Origin: Pleurostoma richardsiae | Taxonomy: Eukaryota > Ascomycota > Sordariomycetes > Calosphaeriales > Pleurostomataceae | Length of the DNA: 64,000 nt | Assembly: GCA_030052745.1 (NCBI GenBank) | Contig: JANBVO010000024.1 | Coordinates: forward strand, 310,001-374,000 | Direction: 5' to 3' | Part shown: positions 47,812-59,477 of the stretch, piece by piece | Layout of the letters: each line of letters begins with the position of its first letter | Position numbering within the stretch: the first letter of the stretch is position 1 | Notes under the pieces: model-generated | Databases searched by the model: none | What the model saw: only the letters and a program-made list of their open reading frames with translations | Told to the model about the DNA's origin: nothing | Program-made: the position numbers and the translations under genes

Positions 47812-49596
47812 ATGCCTCGCCACGCGATACCACCGCGTCCAGACGACGATGGTCCGCGCCATCATCACCACTCGCGACCAACGGCCCCGCAGCAGCAGCA
47901 GCAGCCGCGTCCCCTCTCGCAGCACCGCGCCCAGAGCCGCTTCCTCGAGGGCTCCATGAACGACCGCGCCAGCGCCGCCCCGCCGCCGTCCTTCCTCGGC
48001 ACCTGCGACGAGCGCCAGTCCAGCCGGCCTCTCGAGCGGGCCGCGGTGCTGGCGCCGGCGCCGGGGGCGGAGAGCGCGCACTACCAGCACTACCACCAGC
48101 CGCCACCGCCGGCGGGCAATCTCCCGCGCAGGCCGGGCACGGCGGCCGGCAGCGGCAGCGGCAGCGGCAGTGGCGACACGTCGGGGCGGAGGGGAGGGTT
48201 CCTCGCGCCGCTGTGGGACGGGCTGCAGCAGCGATTCGGGATCGCGAGGTCGAGGTCATCGAACAGCATCGGGATCAGAGAGAGGGACACCAATCTAGCC
48301 AGGAACGGCCTCGCGACTCACCACGAAGGAGGCGCTGGCGTCCCGGCCACAGCCGACGCCGCAGCCGACTCGGACCGCCCGACGCGCGAGGAGGTCCTGC
48401 AGAGCTACCAGAGCCTCATGGCGTCCGGCTTCTTCAACGCGCACGCCATCAAGTCCACGCGGCAGCCCGGCCCCGGCGGCGCACAGCAGCAGCCGCCGCC
48501 CGTCCCGCCTCACATGACGAAACCCGGCCACGCGGGCGACCGGAGAAGCGCGCCGACCGCGGTGCCGTCCTTCGCCCAGCGCGTCGCCCAGCAAGACGAG
48601 GCGGCGCGGCCGGCGCGAGCGTCTCTGCCCACTGCTATTGCCTACCCACCGGCCACGCACTCGACCTCCATGCAGCCACCGCCGACCCGGCCCGCCGACT
48701 GCCCGACCCGGCAGCCGCCGCCGCCTCCTCCATCTCCCCAGCGCGGCATGAAGCGCCCGCGTCCCGACGCGGAGGAAGACCACCCCAGCGCCGCCCGCGC
48801 AGCAGACCCCTCCTCGGCCCCCGCCGCGACGGAGACCGGGGCGCGCAAGCTCGTCAAGCGGCTGCGCAAGTCCGCGTCGCGCGTGTCGGTGGAGCTCTCG
48901 CTCTCGCGGCCGCCTACCGCCGCGACTGGGGAGGACGGCGCCCTCAGGGTGCCCCGGCGCTCCGTCTCCATCGTGCGCTCGCTCAGCGCCTCCTGGAGGG
49001 GCGAGCCCCCCCTGCCTGCCATCCCCCCGGCCGCCGCCGCCGCCGCCGCTCCCTCGCTGCCCGCCATCGCCTCGCCTCCCGCGCCGCCGCCGCCGGCCGC
49101 GCCTTACCCCTCCGGGAGCGCCTCCGACCGCAACAGGCTCAAGAAGCGCGACATCCGCGGCCGGCGCTCGCGCCGCAGCCGCAGCCGCAGCGCTGAGCCC
49201 AAGTCGCCCTCGCAGCATCAGCAGCAGCATCAGCGACCTCGGAGCCGCAGCCGCAGCCGCAGCCGGCCGGCGACCGCGCGGTCCAGCTCGCCCGCGCCGC
49301 TGCCGATCATGCGGCCCGAGTCGCGGGGCTGCGAGATGGAGGGCGTCGAGGCGACTGGCGGCGCAGGTGCTGGTGGTTTTGCTGCTGGTTCTGCGGAGCG
49401 GCCCGTGCCTGCGTCGCCGGTGGTGCCTAGTTTCCACTACCCGCGCAGGGTGCGCCCGGCTCACCACCAGCAGCAGCACCAGCCGCTGTCGGTGGTGCCG
49501 GACGCCAACCGGGGCGTCCCTGCTGTGCCGCGGGTGCCGAGGAAGTACGAGCCTGCGGGGAGGGAGAACGAGGAGCGTGTTGTTGGGGGTTGGTGA
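47812..49596 (+). CDS. Disordered Pro/Gln/Arg-Ser-rich protein, unknown
   Basis: 594 residues from the Met at 47812; the frame is open to an earlier Met at 47686 (636 residues), which adds a less biased segment. I recognise no domain. Most is low complexity: poly-Gln (QQQQQPRP), Gly-Ser repeats (GSGSGSGSG), poly-Pro, poly-Ala, and an Arg/Ser-rich block (RRSRRSRSRSAEP, RPRSRSRSRSRP) like SR-type proteins. Two stretches look more ordered and may be conserved: GFLAPLWDGLQQRFGIARSR and TREEVLQSYQSLMASGFFNA. The basic LVKRLRKSASRVSVELSLS could be amphipathic. Very high GC leaves a long antisense open frame, judged a shadow. Confidence 0.7.
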   Translation: MPRHAIPPRPDDDGPRHHHHSRPTAPQQQQQPRPLSQHRAQSRFLEGSMNDRASAAPPPSFLGTCDERQSSRPLERAAVLAPAPGAESAHYQHYHQPPPPAGNLPRRPGTAAGSGSGSGSGDTSGRRGGFLAPLWDGLQQRFGIARSRSSNSIGIRERDTNLARNGLATHHEGGAGVPATADAAADSDRPTREEVLQSYQSLMASGFFNAHAIKSTRQPGPGGAQQQPPPVPPHMTKPGHAGDRRSAPTAVPSFAQRVAQQDEAARPARASLPTAIAYPPATHSTSMQPPPTRPADCPTRQPPPPPPSPQRGMKRPRPDAEEDHPSAARAADPSSAPAATETGARKLVKRLRKSASRVSVELSLSRPPTAATGEDGALRVPRRSVSIVRSLSASWRGEPPLPAIPPAAAAAAAPSLPAIASPPAPPPPAAPYPSGSASDRNRLKKRDIRGRRSRRSRSRSAEPKSPSQHQQQHQRPRSRSRSRSRPATARSSSPAPLPIMRPESRGCEMEGVEATGGAGAGGFAAGSAERPVPASPVVPSFHYPRRVRPAHHQQQHQPLSVVPDANRGVPAVPRVPRKYEPAGRENEERVVGGW

Positions 49597-50780
49597 GCGT
49601 AGTAGGGGGAGCAACGAGCTGATGATGACGATGCGCCCATGCTCTCATGAATCTCTTGGGGAGGTCTTTTCATCTCTTCCTTCGGAGTCCGGCTTTGGTA
49701 TGATAGGCGAATCCGCCTGGTTTCACGACGGCCCAACTACTTTCGCGTCAGACAGCAGCAAGCCGTCGATGACTGGAGACGAAGAGGAAGACACAAACGA
49801 ATGGGCACGATAATGATCGAGAAACGAACGAGCCTTTGGTGTACGGACCTGGACTGGATGATGTATGAAATTCATGATTCTTCATTGTACTTCGGTCGCC
49901 GCATGATGGACGACGGATTGATGAGTGCTGGGAGGGCCATCTGCTACGGATGTTTCTGTTGTGATTGTCGACGATGAATGTTTGCCAATTCTTCTCAGTC
50001 TCTGTGGCCATTGAAGACCTTATAGTGCTGCTTCATGTGGTGGGAGTTCGGAAATTCTTCGAGGGCCCTTGCTTTCCATCCGGTGATCCCCGGGAAAAGG
50101 GGTAGCCGCTATATCGGTTTACAAGAGGCCTCGTGACGGCGGCTTAATGACGACAGCTTGTATGTATTACTTTGTATAATAACAGCAGTGCCCAGCAAAC
50201 AACATGAATTCATCAGGATCACTACGAACAAGAGAGAGTTCTTCAGCAACCCATTTGCATCTGCAGAAGCAGTACTTCATTCGGCTCTAGTAGAGCCCTA
50301 TATAATAATCCCTATAGAAACTAATCCGAAGCGGTTCATTCCATTCATCCCAGCCCCAGTCAACCACGCCTGTCCGCCATGCTGTGGCTGCTGTGTGCTT
50401 TTGCCCAATCCCTAACAAAGCAGACTGACCTTGGCGGTAGTGGCGGGTCAGTCCGCCTTATGTTATATATACATGAAAGCCTCAAAAACTGAGCTGGTCG
50501 CGCGAGTTGCCCGTATCTAAGTTGAATCCTCTCCGCCGAAGAGCTGTCGACGCCCATGTAGCAAGTCCGGTCCTCGACGGTCCCTTCAACCCAGTTAGGC
50601 GATGCTCGCTCTCATTAATTACACCCCCTGAAGAATCCAAAATGCACGCCGGCTGTTCCAGGCCGGCCCTGATGTCATATAGAGGATGTGGTCGATAATA
50701 AGTCCAAAACATTCGGCCGAGTGCAGAGTCGAAATAGATTCTCCAAATGCAGAGCGAATAACTTATTCCCGTGTCTAGAA
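49597..50780. other. Convergent intergenic region
   Basis: 1.2 kb between the stops of the disordered-protein gene (+) and the Mga2 homologue (-). AT-richer, with no gene supported. Confidence 0.45.
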
Positions 50781-53700
50781 TCAATTGACTTGAATGACAC
50801 GGTCCTCCGCTGTCCTGACGACAGGAGTGAGGTTGAACGAAGGTAAGATGCCCCACGCCCGCGCGAATAGCCCAGGGAAGCGGTTGTACAGCATAGCGCA
50901 AAGGACGAGCACAAGCAGAGGAATCTGCATGAGGTGCGGTTAGTCAATGAGTCTTCTCAGGTAACACATGTAGAGCAGAAAGAACATACCCAGACAAAGA
51001 ATAGCTTGTGATCACTGCGGATTCCCTTGAAGTTCTTGGCGTGCGCGCGGCGCAGGTTCTCCCTCTGCTCCTTGGTGATGCGATGCTTCCTTCCGATCTC
51101 GAGAACCTTCGGTGTCTGCTGTGGAGATGAGGTTGCCGTGGATGTGCTCGCTTCATCATACAAGGTCGCACACTTGCTGTCCGCCTCGGCATCAGCAGCT
51201 GCCAGGGCCGCGGAAGCTTGTTTCTTATCAAGCTGGCTCTGGGGGAATAGTTCTTCGTATGCAGGTGGAGGGGCGGAAGACGACATGAACGACGACAGAG
51301 CCCACCATCGGCTATCCATCTCCTTCGTCTGGGGTTGGTCGCCCGCCGATCCTGGCCGCGATCCTCCTCCGATATGCGGCAGGAAGGAGGTCATGCGCTG
51401 CAGCGCCTGATAGTCCGGTAATGGGGGCATATTAGGCATCTGCGAGAAGGAGGGAAACTGTGGCAGGTTCTGGAAATGCATTGCCATGGCTTGCTGGAAC
51501 TGTTGGAACTGCGCAGTGAATTGCTCACGGAAGGCGGTCATCGCGGCGGTAGGTGACGCTGGTTCCCGGCGAGCCCCGACAGCAGGCACTTGAGGGGGTG
51601 ACACATCCGTAGCACGGCGGCGCTGGCTGTGAGTGCTCGTTCGCCTCATATCAAGCCATGGTCCATCAAGCTCATCAACGTCCGCCTCCTCCGAGCTCAA
51701 GTCTCCGGATGTATACTCGGGGCTCTCGCCGGCGGACTCAGACTCCTCGGTCGATGTGGAGAATTCAACAGCAGTGGTCGTGGCTCTTGCAGAAGAGGTA
51801 GGCTCCCATAACGAGCGCAGAGAAGTCGCACTGTTAGCACGGCTGTGAAGAGAGCCGCCGCTCCGCGATCTCGCATGTCTTTCGATGCGCCGAATTGCAC
51901 GGAGAACATCTCGAGAAGTGGCCACCTCTGCGGGCGTCAGACCACCGATCGTTCGAATGGTTGGGTCAGCACCAGCTTGGATGAGTCTCCTCACGATCTC
52001 TGGGTGGTCATTGAGCGCGGCGAGATGCATCGGCGTATAACCCCCCTTGTCCCGGGCGTCCGCATTCGCGCCGCGGGCGAGAAGACCAGCAACGAATCGA
52101 TGGAGGCCGAGCGCGCATGCAAGATGAAGCATCGTCTGACCGGACCGCCTCCTAAGGTTCAGCCTGACTTTGTTGCTGCTGTCATCTAAGTCCAGGAACT
52201 CTAGGACCCGGAGCAGCTGCGTCTCGAAGTTCAGAGTATAGCCCGCGCTGTTGCCAGCTGAACTGCCACCACCAGAGGTATCATTGTTGAACATTAGTCT
52301 CCTCGCAATCTCCCTGGCATCCTCCAGCTTGCCAGTCATCTTGTGGCTCATCACAGAGAGGGCTGATCGGATCAGCTGGTTCTCATAGTCATCAATGTAG
52401 TTGAAGAGCGGCTGCTGCTTTGAGACAGAAGAGAATGGCTGACAAGGCTGGCCATTTGGCGACTTCAAAGTCACGCGCACCGGTCCCGCCAGGTGTGAAG
52501 GCGGCAAGAGGCAAACAAGAGATGTCTCTCCCCAGAACGTCGTTGTCGTCGCTCTACGGTCACCGAACATGACCTCAAGCCCCTGGTAGAAGCCTTCTCC
52601 CAGGATTGTGACTTCGATACCTCCAGATTTCGGCCCTTCGTTAGGAATGACCTTGTGTATGACTGACGGCGTCGCCGGCGTCATTGCAACGGGCATGCTT
52701 AGATTAAAGAGGTTATGCTGGAGAGCCTGGTTCAGCTGTGCCTGTTGGTGCTGGTGCTGCATGACATTGGCACTGTTTCGGAGACCGTTGGGGCTAGGAG
52801 CGCGGCTCGGATGTGCCGAGACAGGTGCAGAGTACATCTGCGTCAACGACAGATTATCCATGCTGCTTGACCTATTCGCGTTCGAAAACATCACTTGGTC
52901 GTTGCTGTTCGGAGTCGGCGGCCCGGTCGTGAACGAATTGGGGACAGTTCCTGTTGTGGCTGTATTCTGGCCAAACATGGCATCTGCCGAGGTAACCGGG
53001 AATGATCCCATGCTTGGCGTGAATGGAGAAGGCGTCCCAGCAGGGCCGTTCTGACCAGCTGGAGGCTGAGATGCCGAAAGATTGGAAGTCTCAAGGCGAG
53101 TCATTGCAAGGCCGCTGGGTACCTTGGGCGAGCTGCTAGACTTTCTCTTCTTTGACGAAGGTCCTGACAACCCACTCGGCGAAGGCGGCCGCGATAACGT
53201 GCGGGCACTGGCGATCGTCGACGGTGCTTGGGAAGATATTGCCGAAGGAAAGGTAGCGGATACGTTCCGTTTTAGCCCTTGAAGTTCCGAGCCTGACTGC
53301 GGTGAGCGGACCAACTCTCCTGGATTGAGAGGTTTAACGTCCAAACCAGATGGCACTGGTGCCGCCAGAGACGATTCTGAATTGTTGTTCGCACCTCCGG
53401 GGACGCCTGGCAGAGTAGTGTGCGTCTTATGATCGTCCGTTATCATGATTGATGGCGAAAATGCTTGAGCAATGAGCTTTCCTTGATAATCCTTGACCGT
53501 AAAGATGACCTGGAACCCAGACTTCTCTCCGTGATGTCGGCAGTAGCAAGCAATTCTCATCGGGGCATCGATCTGCATTGCGCCGCCTGTAATGACTTGC
53601 TCCGGAGGATTAGAGTTGGGCACAATGGCTGTTGGCATCTGCCACTCCTTTACCTCCTGAGTATTGAAGACAACCACCCGTCTGCGCTCATCCTTGCTCC

Positions 53701-55199
53701 ACCTCTCCTCCTCTTCAGGCTTCTTGGCCTTCTTTCGAGCTGCACGTTTCCGTTCACGGGTCACGCACCCGTCACAGATCTTAACCTCCCCACCATTCTG
53801 CGCCTTGTCGTCCTCATCCAGAGACGCATCAGGGGTTCTGGGATCAGGAGAAGTTGGATGAGCTGCTGACGCTGCACGAGCCAGAGCCTTGCGCTTGACG
53901 TCCGAATTTGACATAGCACTGGTGCAAACAAGCATCGTGGAAAGCTCGAGCATATCTGGCGAACGTTCAGGTCGCGGCTTCGCCAGAAGCTTAGGCTTCG
54001 AGATTGTGTGCGTAGGCAGGTGAAGACGTCTTATGCCCTGAGGTAAGTTCGACATGCTTATCCTGATCGGGATCTGCGTCTCGACGCGCGATTTCGCAGG
54101 CGTTGGCCCGATGAAGAGTTGAGGTACAGCCGGTTGAGACGGTTGCTGAAACAGGGGGAACTGCATAGACGTCGGCATCGCGGCGGCGGCCGTGACGAGG
54201 TTCATCTGGGTTCCAATTGCATTCGCCTGCTGGAGCGGACTAGGCGCAATGCTCAGGCCTTGGGACCAAGCCGCACCATTGAGCTTGCCGGTCGCTGAGC
54301 CGTTCATGAAGTCGACATGATTCGTAGGCGAAGGAGAACTGTTCAGAAACGCAGACGGAGAAGAGTCGTGGCTCAAGACCATCTGGGATGCGGGAGAAAC
54401 TTCCCTCGAGCCACGGGTATTGAGGCCATTCATAGACTGTGTCAGGGAGTATTGCTGTGGGCACGGTTAGAAGAACGATCCAGCCAGCACCAGGTACAAC
54501 GGGCTAACTAACCGAGAAACCCTTATAATGACCATGATTAGGAGATTTTGAGGCATATGGTGACACCTTCACTGATGAGTAGTGTTGATTGAACTGCGCC
54601 TGGGGCGACACGGCGTCCGTCGTACTCGTTGCGGTCGTCGCAAAGGGACTGGGGGTATTGGAAGCGCTGGCAAATTCGAAATGGTTGTTATCCATGTTCC
54701 TGTCGCCGAAATCGAACGTGTTCTCAATCGAGGACGGATCGATCGTGCCGTCGAAAAGGAATCCATTAGCGTCCCCGTTCACATAGTTCTCCGGTTCCCA
54801 GTCGGGTTCTGCTTTCATCCCCAATCCATCTGCCATCATCACGTCTCCGCTAGTCATGTCGGTCTTTGTCGAGGAGGCACTCTCCGCTCTCTTTGAGGAC
54901 GAGGAATCGGAGGAGGAAGAGCCGGAAAATTCGCAGGGAGAATCCACGGTCGCACCAGCCTGCGGGACGGCAAGGTGCGGCTTCGGAGACTGAAGCGCCT
55001 TAGAGTCCCCGACGCGGGACGCGTCGAGCGCCTGGAGGGCGTCTGAGTCGTTGATGAATTCGAGGAAGGGGATGGGAGAATTGCCGGTGCTGTCGTCGGA
55101 GTCTAGGAGGTCGTATTCGGTGTTGAAGAATGTTGAGGGGGACATTCCTGGCTCGGCGATCAACGGCGGGCTGGACGGGCCCTGACCGGGAGCGGGCAT
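50781..55199 (-). CDS. MGA2: Membrane-bound transcription factor, Mga2/Spt23 type
   Basis: ER-anchored activator that in yeast is ubiquitinated by Rsp5, cut by the proteasome and released to induce the Delta9 desaturase OLE1. Exons 54513-55199, 50990-54454 and 50781-50924 join to 1431 residues; all junctions are phase 0. Order: acidic Ser/Asp-rich N-terminus; a conserved regulatory region (IPIRISMSNLPQGIRRLHLP, a Cys/basic patch CDGCVTRERKRAARKKAKKP); an IPT/TIG domain at about 825-910 (IPNEGPKSGGIEVTILGEGF); two ankyrin repeats at about 1000-1060 (GQTMLHLACALGLHRFVAGL, GGYTPMHLAALNDHPEIVRR); a PPAY motif at 1292-1295; and one C-terminal helix formed across the last intron (KLFFVW/IPLLVLVLCAMLY) with a short tail. 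Mga2 and Spt23 are paralogues in yeast, so the symbol is nominal. Confidence 0.92.
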
Positions 55200-57568
55200 G
55201 TCCAGCGGTCAAGCAAGCCAATTGTTTGGCGGCCTTGCTTTCTGACGATCGAGGGGATAAGGAGGCTTCGACGTCGCTTTCGAGGTCACCGTTTCGGTCG
55301 CGAGCCCTGCTGTCGAGAGGAGAAAGACACAATCGAAAGACGAGATAAAGCCAGTCACCGGACGGTTTAGCGTGCAGCTAGCGGTGAGAGCAGCCACGAA
55401 ATTGCACACGCGGGCAAGTCGGACAAAAAATCGCCTTAGACGGTCATGACCGAGGAAACCCGCTGCAAGATAGAGGCAGTCGGCAGGAGAACGAACGAGC
55501 GATATCGTTACCGGCAGGCTTTGAGAGCCGGTCGGGGTTGCGTCGAGGGGCGAGGAAATTGCGGTATGAACCGGGTCTGAAGGGATTTTGGGAGGGTGGC
55601 AGAGAACCGCGTGGAGATGGAGATGGGGGACCTACACAGTAGAAGGGGCTCGGAGGCGGAGGCGGCGATGCTTAAGCGAGAGGGAGGTGTGGCTAGTGAA
55701 GAGAAGGTTTGTGTGTGTGTCCAGGATGCGCTAGGCCCAACTTGGCAAGACTGGCAGAATTACGCGGCTGCGAAACTGCACAGATTACATAAAGGAGGTA
55801 CCTTGGCGCGGGTGCCAAGGGTACACAGGTTGTAAGTACTCCGTATCAAGAATTATGCTACAACACAACAGACAACGTACATAATGTTGGTTCCGTCCAA
55901 GACCGAAGAGAGATGACTTGGTGACACGAATCCTCAGAAGAGAGCTCCTTCTCTGATCAACCTCCCTCCCCCGTGCCAAATGTCCCTAGAGCCGGTCACG
56001 GCGCGTGAAAAAGAACGTTGGGGGAAAGCGGGGCCGGACCTCCAGGGCAAAGTGCAGTGTAGAGTCAGAACTGTGGCTGGCGGCTGCCTCCCTGTTTCTT
56101 CTCCACGTCTGGCGGCGAGTTGGGAGAACCGGAGGGCCGTGAAACCTTCCGTCCCCGCGTCCTCCGCCCCGGAACCGACATAACTAATCAGCATGGAGAC
56201 CTTCAACCTCAACAGCAGCTGCCTAGAGAAGAGGCCAGCATGGCATTCAACAATCCCACAATCAGCCGCGACTGTCGTCAGCTCTCCTCACCTGTTCTCT
56301 TCTCCAGAGTCCAGAGTGTCCTTTTCCTCTTCAGGGTCCAGAACGAACAGTGGGGGTTTTTGAGACAGACAGTTATGTATCCACCGCCCCGAGTTTATCG
56401 ATCATAATCCTTTCGCCTGTCGGTTGCATAAGTAAGAGGGAGGATATTCTCCCCGACGATTTGTCCACAATATGCCGTTATTCTATCCGTGCTCTATCTA
56501 CATCGACAGTGTCAGTTCCGGTTTCAACTCCACAGAAAGCGGCAAACAAAAGCCTTTCGAATGACAGCAGAGCGCCAGAGACCGATGATTGGAACGGCAA
56601 TCAACAAACCTTGAAGCCGTCAACTACCACAGTATACTTTCCAGCTCCGCACGCCCTTTTCCCTCGCACCACCGACTCAAGCCAGTGAACGCTTCACTTC
56701 CCAAACGTCCCTAGTCTCGCATGGCACCATGCCCAGCTCTGCATAGCCGCATTTCCCCGGTGCCTGCTAGCCACGCTAGAGGGGCGCCCTAGAGCGCACG
56801 AGCGTGCAGCTGCGACAGCAAAGGCGACAAAAATGGGTGAGTCGGCGATTGTGTGACAAAACGCCTTTTGCTGTAGTGTGGCTCGCCCGTCTTTATTCTC
56901 GTCGACTCGTCCGGCCGCCCCCGGCCTTTTTCGCCTCCCCCGGTCGAGGGCCGGATCCGAGATCGGGTCATGGCTTGGCCAATAGCATCGCCGATGGCGG
57001 TTCCTTCTCGAAGCAGTTTAGAGGACAATCTGGCCCACAGCTGTTATGCAGGAGGATACAGATTCGGAAGCTTGCTCGTGGCGTACTATGTAATGAAGAG
57101 GTGACGATAACAGCTCGCTGTGCATGTATACATAATTTATATAAATTGCCCATCGAGGCCGGGAGACCCCTTCATGGCTTCCATTCGACCACCTGCATCT
57201 ACCAGGATCCAGCGTAGATACGGGCGTCGTAAAGCAAGAATAGCATGACAGATAGGCGAGTGCGGCATCGCGAATAGAGAGGCGTCGTATCACAGAATCT
57301 GTTGTTGAAAACTCGAGTCTATCTATTCGCCCTCCTATGCAAGCCACCTGCATCTCAGCCAGCCCCTGAACCGCTTCACTACACACCACCACCACTTCTT
57401 ATCACTCAATCACTTTGCCCGAACAACCAAAATGCCCTGTCGATCTGCAGCACCGCGGAGATCGGTGCCGCAGCTTCTCCATTGGCCAGCATCCCCAGCC
57501 TCACAAACTCTGCCTGAATGCACGCAACACCCTTCTGTGGCCTCAGTTAAAGAATCTGCTAGCTCGGT
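55200..57568. other. Intergenic, Mga2-homologue promoter and antiporter 3' region
   Basis: 2.4 kb. Contains a TACTCCGTA motif (55837-55845) and GA-rich leader-like sequence just upstream of the Mga2-type gene. No gene supported. Confidence 0.45.
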
Positions 57569-59477
57569 TCACGGGACGTCCGCGCGAATTTCATCCGGGA
57601 AACGGATCACCCGAGCCGTCGGGTTGAGCGCGTGCGGCGAGCCTGGCGTGTCCGTTGGTGTTCCCGGCTCTCCGGGGCCTTGAGCGTCGCTGCCGCCCGG
57701 CGCGTCAACAACACGTTCCCGCGGCGTCTGGACCCCCGAGGAAGATGCTCCCCCGTGCGAACCTTGCGGCTTCTTTGGTATGGTCGAGTGGCCGATCCGG
57801 TGTATGGGCATGGTGGAGCCGGCCCTCGAGATGGTCGGCGTGGGGCCATCCTCCGAGTTGCGCGTGGAGGAGCGCGGCAGCCTTAGTCGTAGGCCGCTGA
57901 CACCGCTGCCAATGTGGAAAGGCGGTGATGGCTCGTCAGGCCCGTTCGGAGAATGGCTGGAGCGGGAGAGCGTCCGCGGGAGGTAGAAACCGAGCTTGCC
58001 GAGGGGAATGCTCAAGCCGTGGACAACCTAGCAGCGTGTATCAGGAAGCGTAACAGTAGGTGGGAGGGGGCTCTTCAAGTGGAGGGCTTACTATGCTGCA
58101 GATTGCGATGAACCAGACGACAACCATCACAACTTCTGCGAGGTCGGCTACATCGGGTCGAGTCTCTCCAGAGCGCGTCTTGAGGCGGTCGACGAACTCA
58201 AGGGTTATGTACAGATAGAAGATGGCTGAGACGCCGACTGGGCCGAAGAAACCGACAAAGATGCCTTGACGAAGTTCGTCGATCTGGGGGATGAACCTGT
58301 GAACAGCCAGAACCCAGGGTAGTCGGCGAAGCAGCAGCACGAGAATCCCCAGCGGGATGAGGCGGTAGATGGGAACGACCGAGTTGTGAAGGAAGCTGTT
58401 CCACGGGCACACTGCTCCGAACCAGAGGAAGATAGCCACGTTCAGCAACATGTCGATCGTCGGCTGCAGAGAGTCGTCCAGAGTCTCGAGGCGAAACCAG
58501 TCATCCCAGGTGAAGACGTTCCCGGCGATGAAGCAAGCAAGCACGTCATCGCTTCCTATTAGTCCACATGTCCCCGTGATGAACAGTGCCAGCGACAGGG
58601 CAAAGACAAGAAAGCTCTCGCGGTCAACATATTTGTGATCCTCGGCCCAGTGAAGCAGCTCCTTAGCAAGCCACCCTGTGACGGCCCCATAGATCACACT
58701 GAGGATGATGGTGTATCCCCAGGTCTCACCGAACCACAAGCCTATGGCAAGGCCAGCACCACCCTTTTCAGCAACGCCACCGTCGCCAATATACTTGATC
58801 AAGTACAAGGCGAGGAAGAGGAAGGGATACCCTAGGCCGTCATTTGCTCCTGACTCGGCGATGATGATTCGCTGGAGGTCCTTCGGGACGTTGTGGTCCG
58901 CGAATTTGCCCTTGACAATGACGTTGGACAAGACCGGGTCAGTTGGCGTGACGCATGATCCCACGGCAAGGGCATGGAGGAATGGTAGGCCTGGTACGAG
59001 CGCCCAGACAAGAAGGCTTGTGGATAACCACATGGCCGTCATGACCGGGCCGAGGAGGATGGACAGGGGCTTCCATTGTCTCTTGAGGTAGCGGCTTGGG
59101 AGCTGGATTCCAGCCAAGACAAGCTGGACACCGAGGACGAGTCGAGAGAACGACAAAGTGACGGCATTGACGTTCTCCTGCGAGCCAGCATAGTCCAGCG
59201 GCCGGATCAAGTTGGCAGCTGGGGGGGAGAAAGCCACTCCAGCCAGCAGCGAGATCACTTTCATCGAGCCTCCATGTTAGCAAGAAATATTTTATCTATT
59301 AGGACAGGAAATTCCATAGAAGGGCACATCCTAATATTTCTTCGGAGCCCAGCACTTACAAGCTTCAGACAAGTAGAAGTTCTCCTTGCAAAGGTAGGAT
59401 ACGAGGCCGAATAGAGAAACCCACCCTCCCAAGACGCTAACGACGATGTTGAAGTTGGTGAGCGCCAACGTCGGCAT
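57569..59477 (-). CDS. NHA1: Plasma-membrane Na+(K+)/H+ antiporter, Nha1 family
   Basis: CPA1-type exchanger expelling Na+ or K+ for protons. Exons 59360-59477, 58092-59257 and 57569-58027 join to 580 residues. The first acceptor was chosen at 59258 because it gives FYLSEALISLLAGVAFSP, the family's helix-2 sequence, and lies about 20 nt after a CTAAC; an AG 12 nt earlier is also in frame. The transporter core shows LPFLHALAVGSCVTPTDPVL and the ND motif in AESGANDGLGYPFLFLALYL, as well as CGLIGSDDVLACFIAGNVFT and FVGFFGPVGVSAIFYLYITL. About 12 membrane helices are evident. The cytosolic tail is about 150 residues and Ser/Pro/Gly-rich, far shorter than the ~550 residues in S. cerevisiae Nha1 and more like short fungal Sod2/Nha types. 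Confidence 0.9.

Noticed and set aside
48295-49614. 439-codon open frame antisense to the disordered-protein gene
   Set aside because: Composition is Arg/Gly/Ala-rich as expected from the reverse of a very GC-rich gene; no motifs and no splice context.
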